A DNA stretch of 64,000 nucleotides from an uncultured Agathobacter sp. (GTDB lineage: Bacteria > Bacillota > Clostridia > Lachnospirales > Lachnospiraceae): the NCBI GenBank assembly GCA_910587655.1, contig CAJUND010000004.1:139678-203677 (forward strand), given 5' to 3'. The first letter of the stretch is position 1. Each line of letters starts with the position of its first letter. Shown piece by piece: positions 46,571 through 56,016 of this stretch. The notes under the pieces were generated by a model. That model was not told where the DNA came from. It made no database searches and was given only the letters and a program-made list of their open reading frames with translations. Position numbers and translations under genes: made by a program.

Positions 46571-46712
46571 GTTCTACACCTCCTTTTTCTTTTCAAGAAG
46601 CATAGAATATCCGAAACAAATACCACCATTGGATTCATAGATAGGTTTCCATTTATTTTTTTAATTTTTTTGGGGGAATAATTATTGATACTAATTTTTT
46701 AAGGAGTTTGCA

Positions 46713-48185
46713 ATGCTTGTAAGTTTTATTAAATATAGTTTTATTATTACAACAACATTATACATCTATTTTCAGCTCCTACATATTAATACTGCCGCTT
46801 TACGTGGTAAGAAAATATTCTGCATAATATTTTTATCTATCTCAGCAACAATTATAGGTACTTTTTTACCATTTTACACTATTACTATTTACTTATTTTT
46901 TTATTTTGTTCTTTTACTCCTTTTTCATAGTGAACCTAAAATTTGTTTTATTGCCTCGCTCATTGCTTTTTTCCTTAGCTATGCACTTTTAGTTATATCT
47001 ACTTTAATTTACAGCACAATTTTTTATCCATTTTTCCATAATTTATCGCTGCCACCAGATACAATTACTTTTACAATTAGCGGTATTCTTATGTATTTCA
47101 TTGCACACCTTCTATTTCGTATCAAAAAATTTCAAAAGGGAATAAAAAGCTTATATAATCATAATTTAATATATTTCAGTATTACCATAAGTGGACTTAC
47201 AATTTTAATCCTATCCATTGGGCAATACATTTATCCGTCAATTTCCAACTCCCAATTAACACTTTATTCTATATTCATTCTCCTCGCCGCCATCCTCCTC
47301 TTCTTCCTCTGGCAGCGCTGTATCAGACAGTATTACCTGACAAAACTGCGCAATCTTGAACTGGAAGCCCTGCGGCAAGAGCTTGCGGAAAAGGATGCAG
47401 AAATTAATAAACTTCTTGCAAATAATGAAAAGCAGGCACGGACAATTCACCGGGATAACAAGCTGATTCCAGCCATGCTATCCGCCGTGACGGATTATCT
47501 GGACTCTGCCGATGAATCAGGCAGCCATGCGCTTTACGGCAGGGAACTTTCCTGCCGGTTAAAGGAACTGGCAGATGAGCGTGCAGAAAACCTGACTGTG
47601 GAAGATACGCCCGGCAGCCTGCCGCTTCTGCACCGTGCAGCGGTGGATGCCATGCTCTCCTATATGAAAAAACGCGCAGCACAGGAACATATAAGTTTTG
47701 AAGTAAAAATCCATCCGGAATTTGCAGACAGGACCACGGACTCCATTGCAGAAGCAGATTTATCCCATCTGCTTTCTGACCTGCTTGAAAATGCCATCAT
47801 TGCCATAAAGAATGCCGAAAGCCGCCAGATTCTTGTCCATCTCGGCATCCTCTATGGCGTGCCTGCGGTTGAAGTCAGTGACAGCGGCAGCGAATTTTCT
47901 CCTGCCATCTACCAGGACCTTGGACTGCAGAAGCATTCCACGCACCTCGGACACGGCGGCAGCGGAATCGGCCTGATGGATATCTGGCAGCTGAAAAAGA
48001 AATACGCAGCATCCCTGCATATTTATGAATATGCAAAAGATCCTGCGCCTTTTACCAAGAAAATCTCACTTGTATTTGACCATAAAAAACATTACCTAAT
48101 CCGGACTTACCGTCCGCAGGAACTTGTTAAAATCCAGTCAAGAATCGACCTCTGTGTTCTTCCGCCTGACCGCGGGAAGGATTAG
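46713..48185 (+). CDS. GHKL-type membrane sensor histidine kinase
   Basis: A 490-residue kinase. Residues 1 to about 205 contain six or so transmembrane helices, similar in layout to AgrC-like peptide sensors. A coiled coil (about 207-245) leads to the H-region IHRDNKLIPAML and a GHKL ATPase with DLLENAIIA and GSGIGLMDI. The first 600 bases are very AT-rich and the rest is not, so the sensor half may have a different origin. Ribosome site AAGGAG. The stop overlaps that of the convergent Ig-like gene. Confidence 0.9.
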   Translation: MLVSFIKYSFIITTTLYIYFQLLHINTAALRGKKIFCIIFLSISATIIGTFLPFYTITIYLFFYFVLLLLFHSEPKICFIASLIAFFLSYALLVISTLIYSTIFYPFFHNLSLPPDTITFTISGILMYFIAHLLFRIKKFQKGIKSLYNHNLIYFSITISGLTILILSIGQYIYPSISNSQLTLYSIFILLAAILLFFLWQRCIRQYYLTKLRNLELEALRQELAEKDAEINKLLANNEKQARTIHRDNKLIPAMLSAVTDYLDSADESGSHALYGRELSCRLKELADERAENLTVEDTPGSLPLLHRAAVDAMLSYMKKRAAQEHISFEVKIHPEFADRTTDSIAEADLSHLLSDLLENAIIAIKNAESRQILVHLGILYGVPAVEVSDSGSEFSPAIYQDLGLQKHSTHLGHGGSGIGLMDIWQLKKKYAASLHIYEYAKDPAPFTKKISLVFDHKKHYLIRTYRPQELVKIQSRIDLCVLPPDRGKD

Positions 48186-49192
48186 CCTGCTCCGTCCAGG
48201 CTGTATACCGTTACATGGCAGACAATAGTAATATCCCCAATGGTAACCATAATATCTGCACTTCCAGATGAAACCGCATAAACACTGATTTCTCCATCCC
48301 CTTCATATTCCGCGGTCACAACAGAAGAGTCTGATGAAACCACCTTCGTTTCTGCATCATCCGGTGCACTCCCGGATTCATCTGAAATATACAGATAATC
48401 TGTTTCCCCGGATTCCAGCACAATAGTTTCCTCGGAAAGTTCATAATAAGAAGGCTCTTCTGCTGTTACAACCACCCTGCATTTATACACCTTTCCGTGT
48501 ACTTTTGCCTTTATGGTGGCAGTTCCCGCTTCCCACGCCTCCACTATGCCGTCATAAACACTGCAGATATCAGTATCCGTGGAAGTCCACGTCACATCAT
48601 GGCTGCATCCTTTTAATTTCAGTGCGGCTGTCTCCCCTTCTGTTATTTTCAGGCTGGTCCGGTTCAGACCAGGCTCCTCCACTGTAACCCGGCATGTTTT
48701 TTTCTGGTTGCCACAGACTGCCGTTACGGTTGCCTTACCTTTTCCTTTCGCAGTAACTTTACCGCCGGAAGAGACGACTGCAACTTTTTGGTTGCTGCTC
48801 TTCCACCTCACTTTTTTTGAACCGCATTTTGCGGTAAGTTTTCTGCTTTTTCCCTTAACCAGTATAATTCTGGAAGAACTGATGGTAAGTTTCGGGGAAC
48901 CGGACGGTTTTTTGGTACTGCCGGAACCGCCCGATGATGAGCCGCCGCCCGATGATGAACCGCCGTAGCATTTGGCGCACGGCGTCAGTCCGCGGGCCTT
49001 TGCCGCCGATAATGTGACCTGGTAATAATTTCCCCTCCCGCATTTATGCGTATGGTATTTACTGCCGGTCGGCGTCACATATACCATGGTTTCCGCACTG
49101 GCATTTGTCAGGGTGACTGTTTCCCCTGCCGGCAGAACAGCCATCATAACAACCAGTATAAAACTAACCATTGTTTTCTTTAGTTTCTGCAT
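48182..49192 (-). CDS. secreted Ig-like (BIG2) protein with Cys/His module
   Basis: A 336-residue secreted protein. Signal peptide 1 to about 33, then a small domain YVTPTGSKYHTHKCG...PCAKC with His/Cys residues as in a common extracellular metal-binding-like module, a Gly/Ser linker with Lys-Pro, and three BIG2-type domains (about 110-185, 190-260, 265-336). No sortase motif or anchor is seen, so it is likely released or bound to the wall. The start at 49192 follows GGAGGAAT. Function unknown. Confidence 0.82.
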   Translation of the reverse strand: MQKLKKTMVSFILVVMMAVLPAGETVTLTNASAETMVYVTPTGSKYHTHKCGRGNYYQVTLSAAKARGLTPCAKCYGGSSSGGGSSSGGSGSTKKPSGSPKLTISSSRIILVKGKSRKLTAKCGSKKVRWKSSNQKVAVVSSGGKVTAKGKGKATVTAVCGNQKKTCRVTVEEPGLNRTSLKITEGETAALKLKGCSHDVTWTSTDTDICSVYDGIVEAWEAGTATIKAKVHGKVYKCRVVVTAEEPSYYELSEETIVLESGETDYLYISDESGSAPDDAETKVVSSDSSVVTAEYEGDGEISVYAVSSGSADIMVTIGDITIVCHVTVYSLDGAG

Positions 49193-49574
49193 GTCTGATT
49201 CCTCCTTAATCGTATCATTCGTTGTCACTTTTTATTATAATTTTATATTTTCCCTTTAAAAATCTCTTTTTTGTATAGAAATTATGTTTTTTTCTGGTTT
49301 TATTATATTTTTTATCAAATTTCGAGTATTTCCTCTCTTTTTCCAACGGTTAATTTCTTTTGTTACAGATAATATTAAAATAACTACTCTATATTTTACA
49401 TTTATTGCAAATTTCTGATATTTTAATAAATTTCTGTATAATTCACAGTTATTATGGGGATACTTATGCCCTAAAGTATTTCATTTTATTCTGTAAAAAT
49501 TTTCATGTACTTTTATTATTCTGTCATATTTGCAATATTCTGCATTAATTTTGTTTTTAAGAAAGGATGAAAAA
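49193..49574. other. AT-rich intergenic region, no gene seen
   Basis: Between a leftward Ig-like gene and a rightward recombinase. The stretch is very AT-rich, with several promoter-like sequences but no strong reading frame, clear repeat or attachment site that I could identify. Confidence 0.5.
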
Positions 49575-50633
49575 ATGAGATTACCAAATGGATACGGCGG
49601 AGTAATAAAGCTCGCCGGCAACCGAAGACGTCCGTATGCAGCACGCATTACAACCGGATGGCATTACAATGATACAACCGGAAAAAAAGTCCAGCACTTC
49701 CAGATACTCGGCTACGCCAGCACACGCGCAGAAGCACTGCAGCTTCTGGCAAAATACAATGACTATCCAATTGACGGTGCTGCTTTAAAACTTACTTTTT
49801 CTGATATTTATGAGCGGTGGTCAGAAGAAAAATATCCAAATACTTCCTATTCCAATATCAAATGCTATCGCGCTGCCTTTGCAATCTGCGGTGATATTGC
49901 TGATATTCCGTTCCGGAATTTAAGGCTGGATGACCTGCAGCGGGTTGTGGACAGATGCGGGAAAAATTTTCCCACATTAAAAAAACTCCAGATGCTCTAC
50001 AACCAGCTTTATGACTATGCCATGAAGCATGAAATTGTTGCAAAGGACTACTCGGAATTTGTCAACATTATTAAATTCAAGGACCGCAATCCTAATAAAG
50101 CTGACCGGAACCGCTTTTCCCAGGAGGAAATTGAGTTACTCTGGCAACACAAAGCCGACCGGATGTACCAGACTATTCTGATGCTGATTTACAACGGCGT
50201 CCGTGTTTCCGAGCTGCTGAACCTGAAAAAGGAAAATGTCCATCTGGACGAACAGTATTTTGATGTAACCGACAGCAAGACAGAAAACGGAATCCGCAAA
50301 GTTCCGATTGCGGATAAAACCCTGCCTTTTTACAGGGAATGGTACGGGGACTGTACGGAATGCCGGTATCTGGTCCACACCCTGGACGGAGAACATTTTA
50401 CTTATGATAATTATTACCATAACGTTTTCCTTTCCCTGCTTCACCGGATCGGAATTACCAACCGCACACCGCACTGCTGCAGGCACACAACCATTTCCCT
50501 GCTGGCAGAGGCCCATGTGGACCAGACGATAATAAAAAAAATCGTCGGACATTCCGGCGCAATGAGTCTGACTGAACGGGTGTACACCCATCTTGATGTA
50601 CACGAACTGGTTGAAGCCATCAACAGGATTTAA
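49575..50633 (+). CDS. tyrosine recombinase (site-specific integrase)
   Basis: A 352-residue integrase of the phage/ICE type. An N-terminal AP2-like arm-binding region (1-65), a core-binding domain (about 72-170), and a catalytic domain with Arg 210 (NGVRVSEL), Lys in KTENGIRKVP, HCCRH (about 295-299), and GHSGAMSLTERVYTH with the Tyr nucleophile. All residues are intact. The start at 49575 follows AAAGGATG. No excisionase or phage genes adjoin it, and no attachment repeats were seen. It could act on the cassette region 2.3 kb to the right. Confidence 0.92.
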   Translation: MRLPNGYGGVIKLAGNRRRPYAARITTGWHYNDTTGKKVQHFQILGYASTRAEALQLLAKYNDYPIDGAALKLTFSDIYERWSEEKYPNTSYSNIKCYRAAFAICGDIADIPFRNLRLDDLQRVVDRCGKNFPTLKKLQMLYNQLYDYAMKHEIVAKDYSEFVNIIKFKDRNPNKADRNRFSQEEIELLWQHKADRMYQTILMLIYNGVRVSELLNLKKENVHLDEQYFDVTDSKTENGIRKVPIADKTLPFYREWYGDCTECRYLVHTLDGEHFTYDNYYHNVFLSLLHRIGITNRTPHCCRHTTISLLAEAHVDQTIIKKIVGHSGAMSLTERVYTHLDVHELVEAINRI

Positions 50634-50640
50634 AATTTCG

Positions 50641-50676
50641 CAGCCGCCCTTTTTCCGGGCGGCTGTATCTGTTTTT
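50641..50676 (+). terminator. terminator after the recombinase gene
   Basis: CAGCCGCCC (50641-50649) pairs with GGGCGGCTG (50657-50665); TATCTGTTTTT follows. Confidence 0.82.
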
Positions 50677-50867
50677 ACAAAAAAGGAATTTATATTCGCA
50701 AACACAAAAATTAATAATAACAAAATTATTTTTTCATTTTATGTATTCCATTTTTTTAACAACTGATATATAATGGAGAATATGGTTAGCTGATTTTCAG
50801 TCATAAACGTACTGCAATTTCATCATACCATAAAATACTAACAATACTTTTAGAAAGGAGAACAGCC

Positions 50868-51230
50868 ATGAAGTACCGAGACGGTTTCAAAAAAGGCTCC
50901 CTTGAATTACTGGTGCTGACGATTTTATCCGATAAAGACTGCTACGGCTATGAAATCAGCCAGCTTCTTAAGGAACGTTCCAACCATATTATTTCCGTTC
51001 CAGAGGGCTCTTTGTATCCTGCACTCTACAAATTAGAGGAAAACGAGTACATTTCAAAAGAAAAGAAGCTGGTCGGCAGAAGACGCGAACGAATCTACTA
51101 TCATCTTGAGGACTCTGGAAGGTCAGCTCTTAAGGAGATGGAACAGGCATACCAGGAAATTTCTGAAGGCATCGCTTCCATACTGAATTGGGAGGAAACA
51201 GATGAACAACGCAGCCAGACAGTATCTTAA
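50868..51230 (+). CDS. PadR-family transcription regulator
   Basis: A 120-residue winged-helix regulator: GSLELLVLTILSDKDCYGYEI at the start in the frame, SVPEGSLYPALYKLE recognition region, and the beta wing GRRRERIYYHL. Ribosome site AAAGGAG; a TATAAT lies at 50769-50774. Its end overlaps the next gene by 29 bases, which is the common padR-DUF1700 arrangement. It probably controls its own operon. Confidence 0.93.
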   Translation: MKYRDGFKKGSLELLVLTILSDKDCYGYEISQLLKERSNHIISVPEGSLYPALYKLEENEYISKEKKLVGRRRERIYYHLEDSGRSALKEMEQAYQEISEGIASILNWEETDEQRSQTVS

Positions 51231-51570
51231 CGAGCTTAACAGATATCTTCCTGGCAGGCGAAAAAACCGGAAACGGCTGTCTGACATCGAATTATCAGTC
51301 ACCAACTATACGGAAGAGTTTAACATATCCAACTATCTGTTACTGGTAAAGCATTTTGGTGAACCCATGGATGTTGCAGGTGATTTCCTTGACAAACCGC
51401 AGAATATAAAATCTAGAAGGACTGCTGTCCTTCTGGTTTTTATACTGCTGGTATTCAGTTCTTTAACATCTGCTTTTTGTACGTCCAAAGCTTTTTCCTC
51501 AAGCATCCCGGTCGTCCAGGTAGAATTCGTCAATTACCAGGAGCTTCCAGAACCTGACAGCGCAGAATAA
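51202..51570 (+). CDS. DUF1700-like membrane protein paired with PadR
   Basis: A 122-residue protein. The N-terminal 65 residues are the helical part seen in PadR partners (YLNELNRYLPGRRKNRKRLS, then FGEPMDVAGDFLD). One transmembrane helix is at about 73-92, and a short outer tail follows. Ribosome site GGAGG lies inside padR. Short compared with most DUF1700 proteins; the role is unknown. Confidence 0.72.
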   Translation: MNNAARQYLNELNRYLPGRRKNRKRLSDIELSVTNYTEEFNISNYLLLVKHFGEPMDVAGDFLDKPQNIKSRRTAVLLVFILLVFSSLTSAFCTSKAFSSSIPVVQVEFVNYQELPEPDSAE

Positions 51571-51633
51571 ATCTGCGAGGTAATTTTTTAAATCTGCTTT
51601 ACAGAAATATACATATTACAAAGGAGAAAATCT

Positions 51634-52134
51634 ATGAAAAAAATTAAATCTTTATGTACAGCACTTATCTTATCCGTCTGTGTGGCAGGCGGCACTGCAG
51701 CTACACCCATTTATGCATCCACTTTACAAAACAGTGTAACAGAAACAACTTATGAGTACTATGATGACGGTACTTATCTTGAAACAATTATTACAGTATT
51801 TCCTTCTATAAATACCAGTTCCACTTACAGCAGTGAAAAAACGCAGGCCGGCAACAAAGTTGCCATACTGAAAAATTCAAATGGCGATTCTCTCTTTTCT
51901 GCCACCGTATACGGAACCTTTACCTATAATGGCAGCACAAGCAAATGTACCTCGGCTTCCGTAACTTGTTTATTCACAGCTGATGACTGGTACTATGTTG
52001 ATAAATATGCTGAAAAATCAGGAAACAAGGCCATCGGTCATGTAACCGGCAAACTTATGAAAGCTGGTATTACAATCAATAAACAAACCATTAATGCTAC
52101 ATTAACATGTGACAGAAACGGTAAATTATCATAA
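51634..52134 (+). CDS. secreted protein of unknown function
   Basis: A 166-residue protein with a signal peptide cut at about 29 (TAATPIYAS). The mature part is Ser/Thr rich and probably a beta-sandwich, with two Cys pairs possible (positions in KCTSASVTCL and LTCDRNG). I do not recognise it. It is third in the padR operon and ends at a good terminator, so it is probably the output of that operon. Confidence 0.7.
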   Translation: MKKIKSLCTALILSVCVAGGTAATPIYASTLQNSVTETTYEYYDDGTYLETIITVFPSINTSSTYSSEKTQAGNKVAILKNSNGDSLFSATVYGTFTYNGSTSKCTSASVTCLFTADDWYYVDKYAEKSGNKAIGHVTGKLMKAGITINKQTINATLTCDRNGKLS

Positions 52135-52148
52135 TCCAGTAAATTCAG

Positions 52149-52176
52149 GCGGTATCCTATGGATACCGCTTTTTTA
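52149..52176 (+). terminator. terminator of the padR operon
   Basis: GCGGTATCC (52149-52157), loop TAT, GGATACCGC (52161-52169), then seven T. Confidence 0.93.
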
Positions 52177-52226
52177 TTTGACATAAAAAGACCTGGATTA
52201 TCCTTTTCCCTTTTTTACCGAAAATC

Positions 52227-52286
52227 ATTCTGCCCTAATAAGAATTCTTCCTAAATCTTCCATAATTCTTCTTGACAGGGCAGAAT
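52227..52286 (+). promoter_or_regulatory. promoter and inverted-repeat operator of the XRE gene
   Basis: Perfect 10-bp arms ATTCTGCCCT (52227-52236) and AGGGCAGAAT (52277-52286) flank 40 bases that hold the palindrome AGAATTCT. The right arm overlaps a consensus -35 TTGACA (52272-52277). Probably bound by the XRE protein encoded 110 bases on. Confidence 0.55.
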
Positions 52287-52394
52287 TTCTTGCTGTTTAT
52301 TTTCTGTCCGGCTAAGATTAATCGTAACAGCACATCCTATATAAGAGGTAGGCTGTTTTAGTTTACTACCGATTTAAGGAGGTTTCCAGCATAC

Positions 52395-52721
52395 ATGAAA
52401 GGCCGGCATATTGGAGAAATCTTGAGAAGATACCGAAAACAGCGCGGATGGACAGTTGCAGATGTTGCCATACAGCTTCGCGACCACTATGAGGTAAATG
52501 TTGCTGAGAAAACAATTTACGGATGGGAAAGCGACCAGTCTTACCCACGCACGGAAACTCTTCTCATTCTGTGCGAATTATACCAGATTGATAATTTTTC
52601 CAGTGACTTTTCCGAAGGGGTTACAAATGAATTTCCTATCACTCCGGAAGAACGTAAGCTGATTAAAGAATACAGACGGCATCCGGAACTCCAGAATGCC
52701 ATTAAGAAACTTCTGTTTTAG
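52395..52721 (+). CDS. XRE-family DNA-binding protein
   Basis: A 108-residue protein with a Cro/CI helix-turn-helix (about 5-65: IGEILRRYRKQRGWTVADVA and IYGWESDQSYP) and a short C-terminal helix. Ribosome site AAGGAGG. No phage context. Likely self-regulating through the inverted repeat upstream. It is the last ordinary gene before the surface-protein cassettes. Confidence 0.88.
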   Translation: MKGRHIGEILRRYRKQRGWTVADVAIQLRDHYEVNVAEKTIYGWESDQSYPRTETLLILCELYQIDNFSSDFSEGVTNEFPITPEERKLIKEYRRHPELQNAIKKLLF

Positions 52722-52940
52722 ATTCATGAAGTCAGTTTTTCATAGAAAGCCTGACATATTTCCCTGATATATTTTTCCTTAATAATTTATCTGCTTTCCT
52801 GCCTTCTGCAATATATTTCATGCAGACAGGCATTTTTTATTTCCAGTTATTGTCTGACTTTTTATAATTTCTGTATATAAAGTGCCATTTTTTGTGTAAA
52901 CTATCTTTATTAAAGACACACTTTTTCCAGGAAATTACCA

Positions 52941-55400
52941 ATGTTACTTGCACGTTACTTGTTACACTTGATAAAAGTTCTCTTCATGTTCTTATCCTCC
53001 CTTCTACTGCCCTATTTTCTAACTGAATCTTATCTGTTTATTACCTGTTACTTTTCTGTCCGTTTTTTCTTAATTTTTAGTTTTTTTCCCCGGCTCGGAC
53101 CGTTGAAAACAGCGGATTTCCTAATTATTCCTGCTTTCTCAATTATGGTCAAGGTAACTGGGAAGAACAAGAAGGGAAAGAAGCTGTCCAAGACGCTGAA
53201 ATGTGCTGTTACGGTGAAGACCCCGAGTATTACACTGAACAAGAAAGAGGCAACACTTATTGTCGGCGGAACAGAGAAGCTTACAGCAACAGCAAAGCCT
53301 GCTTCCTCACAGAGTTCTGTAACCTATGCGTCTGACAAGACAGATATCGCGACTGTTGCTGCGGATGGAACAGTTACGGCAGTTGCAGCAGGCGATGCAA
53401 CAATTACTGCAACGGCAAAATGCGGCAGCACAACAAAGACTGCAACAGCAAAGATTACGGTAAAGAAAATTGCACTCCAGTCTGTAAAGCAGACAAAGCT
53501 GAAAACCATTGAGGCTGTCGTTTCAGGAAAGACCGATGACCTTAAAAAGGAGGACTTCAAGCTGCAGAACAAGACAACCGGAACACAGGTTACGGTTGAC
53601 AGCATCCTTGTTGACAAGGTGGACCCGACCAAGGTGACAATCACAACATTTGCCGACATGAAAAACAGCAATGACATTGACGTGACACTGGACGGTATCA
53701 CAAAATCCTTCAAGGCAACAGATGCAAAGGTTGCAGCGGTTTCCATTGATCCTGTAAGCATCCCGTTCGCAACCCAGACAAAGATTTACGCTGTTTCCAA
53801 GGATGCCAACGGCGTGGAACTGGACAAAAAGCTGAAGAGCGAGCTTCCGGCAGGATTTACACTTGATGTAAAGGCCGCAAAGTCAAGCGGATATTTCGGA
53901 AACGACATGCTGTACCTTGCGGCAAAAGGCGATACCGCAACCGCAAAGGTGGAATACGCAACCGGAAAAATTGACCCGGCAACTGGAAAGGCAGAGGTTC
54001 TTACATCCGGTGACGTAACCATTACCGCCGTTGATCCGGAAGCACTTGTACTCGGAAAAGTATCCATCCGTTACGGACTGGCTGGAGATCTTTCCCTGGG
54101 TAAAAAATATGATGACTTAAAAGACGGAACTGTAATTGCCAAAAATGATACCGTGTATGCTGCTGTAAAGATTCTTAACTCCAAGAACGAGGAACTCAGC
54201 GATTATACTGGTTATTATCTGGAAAGCTCCGATAACAAGGTGCTGATTATTGACAACAAGGACCTGACCGGTTCCACGGCAACGGTTACACTGAAAGCAG
54301 TAAATACCGGAACTGTGACCATCCTTGTAAAAGACAAGGCAGGCAACACAGCCGGAACCTTCCAGATCAATGTCATGGAGGAACGCCGTGTAAACGGTCT
54401 GTCAGTAAACCATGGAAGTTTCACAGTTGCAGCCAATGCTTACGGAGAGAGGACAGTAAGATTCTCTGCAGTGGACCAGTATAACCATAATTACCCAATA
54501 GCTGCAAACACCCTGTCAGTTGAATGCACAAGACGGACAACAAGTGATACAACTGTAGCAACTGCAAATGCATCATTTACCAATAATGCCGGAAAAGGTG
54601 TTAACGTATATGATTTTGATCCAACAAACGGATTAACGGCTGGAACATACACATATACTGCAACACTGACAGGACAGCACAATCTCAAATTCAAAACAGA
54701 TGTTAATGTGACAGTCAAAAATATTACGGGTGCAGCAACATACAAACTTGCCCTGATTGATGCTGACGGTTTTGAAACAAATGTTCTTGACACAAGTGTA
54801 ACAAAAGAGAATGTTAATGATGTATTGGCAAACGGTATAACGGGAACAATCAAGGTTCTAAAGATTCAGAACGGGGTTGTTAGTAATACAGAGATATTTA
54901 CCCTGAATACGGCTGCCAGTGCATCTGCTGATGAAATTACCCTTACAGGTCCTGCCGGAGCAATTACAGGCGGAGCAATCAATACATCAACTGGTGTATT
55001 CACTGCAGTTAACAGCGGCACAACAGCTTCCAAAGTCCCAACGGGAGACTATACGGCTGTGTATAAAGATGGTTCTACTGTCAAAGGGGTAACCAAACTG
55101 ACATTTACCGTTAAGGACAGCCAGGAAAAGCCGGGCTACAAGCGTGTGAAGGATACCATAGACCTTAACACTGTAAGCAATGCCACTGATGCCGCAAATG
55201 CTGTAAATGCCGCATTTGAGTTCTATGATTATGACGGAAGCAAACGGCCGGCGTCAGCAGTTACTGTTGTGGATTACAAGAGTGTTGTGGGTGGCGTTTA
55301 TATCAGTAAAGTGAAAGTAGATGTTACAGTTACTGATGGAACAAACACAATGACTGTTCCGGTTACGTTCGATTTCAACGAGTATATCGCACAGAAATAG
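52941..55400 (+). CDS. surface-protein cassette 1: BIG2/S-layer-type protein without normal export signal
   Basis: The frame is open for 819 codons. From the ATG at 53145 the text is surface-protein like: VKVTGKNKKGKKLSKTLK, then a BIG2 domain (VTYASDKTDIATVAADGTV), then a domain starting KIALQSVKQTKLKTIEAVV, a series of Ig-like domains, and a C-terminal domain ending DFNEYIAQK. The first 68 codons read as a Leu/Phe-rich run unlike a signal peptide or an Ig domain, with only a weak AGGAA before 52941. The DNA from 53147 on is coding in character and identical for 74 bp with two other cassettes. It is probably a silent or rarely expressed copy; normal expression cannot be excluded. Confidence 0.7.
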   Translation: MLLARYLLHLIKVLFMFLSSLLLPYFLTESYLFITCYFSVRFFLIFSFFPRLGPLKTADFLIIPAFSIMVKVTGKNKKGKKLSKTLKCAVTVKTPSITLNKKEATLIVGGTEKLTATAKPASSQSSVTYASDKTDIATVAADGTVTAVAAGDATITATAKCGSTTKTATAKITVKKIALQSVKQTKLKTIEAVVSGKTDDLKKEDFKLQNKTTGTQVTVDSILVDKVDPTKVTITTFADMKNSNDIDVTLDGITKSFKATDAKVAAVSIDPVSIPFATQTKIYAVSKDANGVELDKKLKSELPAGFTLDVKAAKSSGYFGNDMLYLAAKGDTATAKVEYATGKIDPATGKAEVLTSGDVTITAVDPEALVLGKVSIRYGLAGDLSLGKKYDDLKDGTVIAKNDTVYAAVKILNSKNEELSDYTGYYLESSDNKVLIIDNKDLTGSTATVTLKAVNTGTVTILVKDKAGNTAGTFQINVMEERRVNGLSVNHGSFTVAANAYGERTVRFSAVDQYNHNYPIAANTLSVECTRRTTSDTTVATANASFTNNAGKGVNVYDFDPTNGLTAGTYTYTATLTGQHNLKFKTDVNVTVKNITGAATYKLALIDADGFETNVLDTSVTKENVNDVLANGITGTIKVLKIQNGVVSNTEIFTLNTAASASADEITLTGPAGAITGGAINTSTGVFTAVNSGTTASKVPTGDYTAVYKDGSTVKGVTKLTFTVKDSQEKPGYKRVKDTIDLNTVSNATDAANAVNAAFEFYDYDGSKRPASAVTVVDYKSVVGGVYISKVKVDVTVTDGTNTMTVPVTFDFNEYIAQK
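53147..53220 (+). repeat. 74-bp identical cassette core, copy 1
   Basis: Begins GGTCAAGGTAACTGGG and ends ACGGTGAAGA; identical base for base to copies at 58410-58483 (minus) and 60642-60715 (plus). It encodes the VKVTGKNKKGKK...AVTVK segment. Confidence 0.97.
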
Positions 55401-55448
55401 TCAGTACAAATACAAAAAACATTGTTCCGCATAAAGCGGATGGCCAGG

Positions 55449-55484
55449 AAAAACCGGAGGCAGGGGAATCTGTCTCCGGTTTTC
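55449..55484 (+). terminator. terminator after cassette 1
   Basis: AAACCGGAG (55451-55459) pairs with CTCCGGTTT (55474-55482), with inner CAG/CTG. Confidence 0.7.
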
Positions 55485-55964
55485 CAGTAAAAAAGAAAAA
55501 ACAGCTTTTCCGGCCGGACTGAGATGCTGTATCTGCATTGCTGCCCTGTGCGTTAGTTTATGTTTCTGGCGTCTTGATTCATATTTTCTCCCGGAGGAAC
55601 AGACATACAGGAATAAATATGAGTGGGTAATACAGAACTGTCTGAACGGTAATAATCATGCAGGGGAAGACATAATACCGGAAAGAGTACGGAATGCTGG
55701 AATATTCCGGTGGAATCCTGCTGCACTTCATGGTATGACAAGCACAGAAAACATGCTGTTTCCTGCCCATGATGAACTTATCCCGTACTATAATGAACCA
55801 TGCACGGTTCCGGTCTGATTTCCCGGCTGCCGGACATATGCAGCCTGGCAGGGATGTATTTTAACAGCATTTTTGAATGTAATGGGAATCTGAAAGAAAA
55901 AGGATATTCCGGTGGCCGGCTTTCATGCTGCAGCAGGGAAATAATGTTTCATCTTCACCAGTAC
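55485..55964. other. non-coding stretch between cassettes 1 and 2, with one repeat copy
   Basis: No convincing gene. The minus strand has a 63-codon frame (55579-55770) opening MGRKQHV, whose first codons also occur in the repeat copy at 63.6 kb. The left copy of an 80-bp inverted repeat (55751-55831) lies here. Confidence 0.5.
55751..55831 (-). repeat. left copy of an 80-bp inverted repeat
   Basis: Read on the minus strand it runs GGCAGCCGGGAAATCAGACC to GGAAACAGCATGT and matches 63564-63644 on the plus strand apart from a few substitutions and two 3-base gaps. It contains the palindrome AACCGTGCATGGTT. Confidence 0.85.
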
Positions 55965-55993
55965 GAAAATGCAGGGACAGGCCCTGCATTTTC
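55965..55993 (-). terminator. terminator after cassette 2
   Basis: Perfect 12-bp arms 55965-55976 and 55982-55993 ending TTTTC on the minus strand, 24 bases past the cassette 2 stop. Contains TGCAGGGAC, also found at 58.65 and 60.46 kb. Confidence 0.8.
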
Positions 55994-56016
55994 AAAATGG
56001 AACCTTCCGATTCCTA

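Noticed and set aside
55579..55770. A 63-residue hydrophobic protein on the minus strand
   Set aside because: Only its first seven codons recur in the other repeat copy; no ribosome site. Kept as part of the inverted repeat rather than as a gene.
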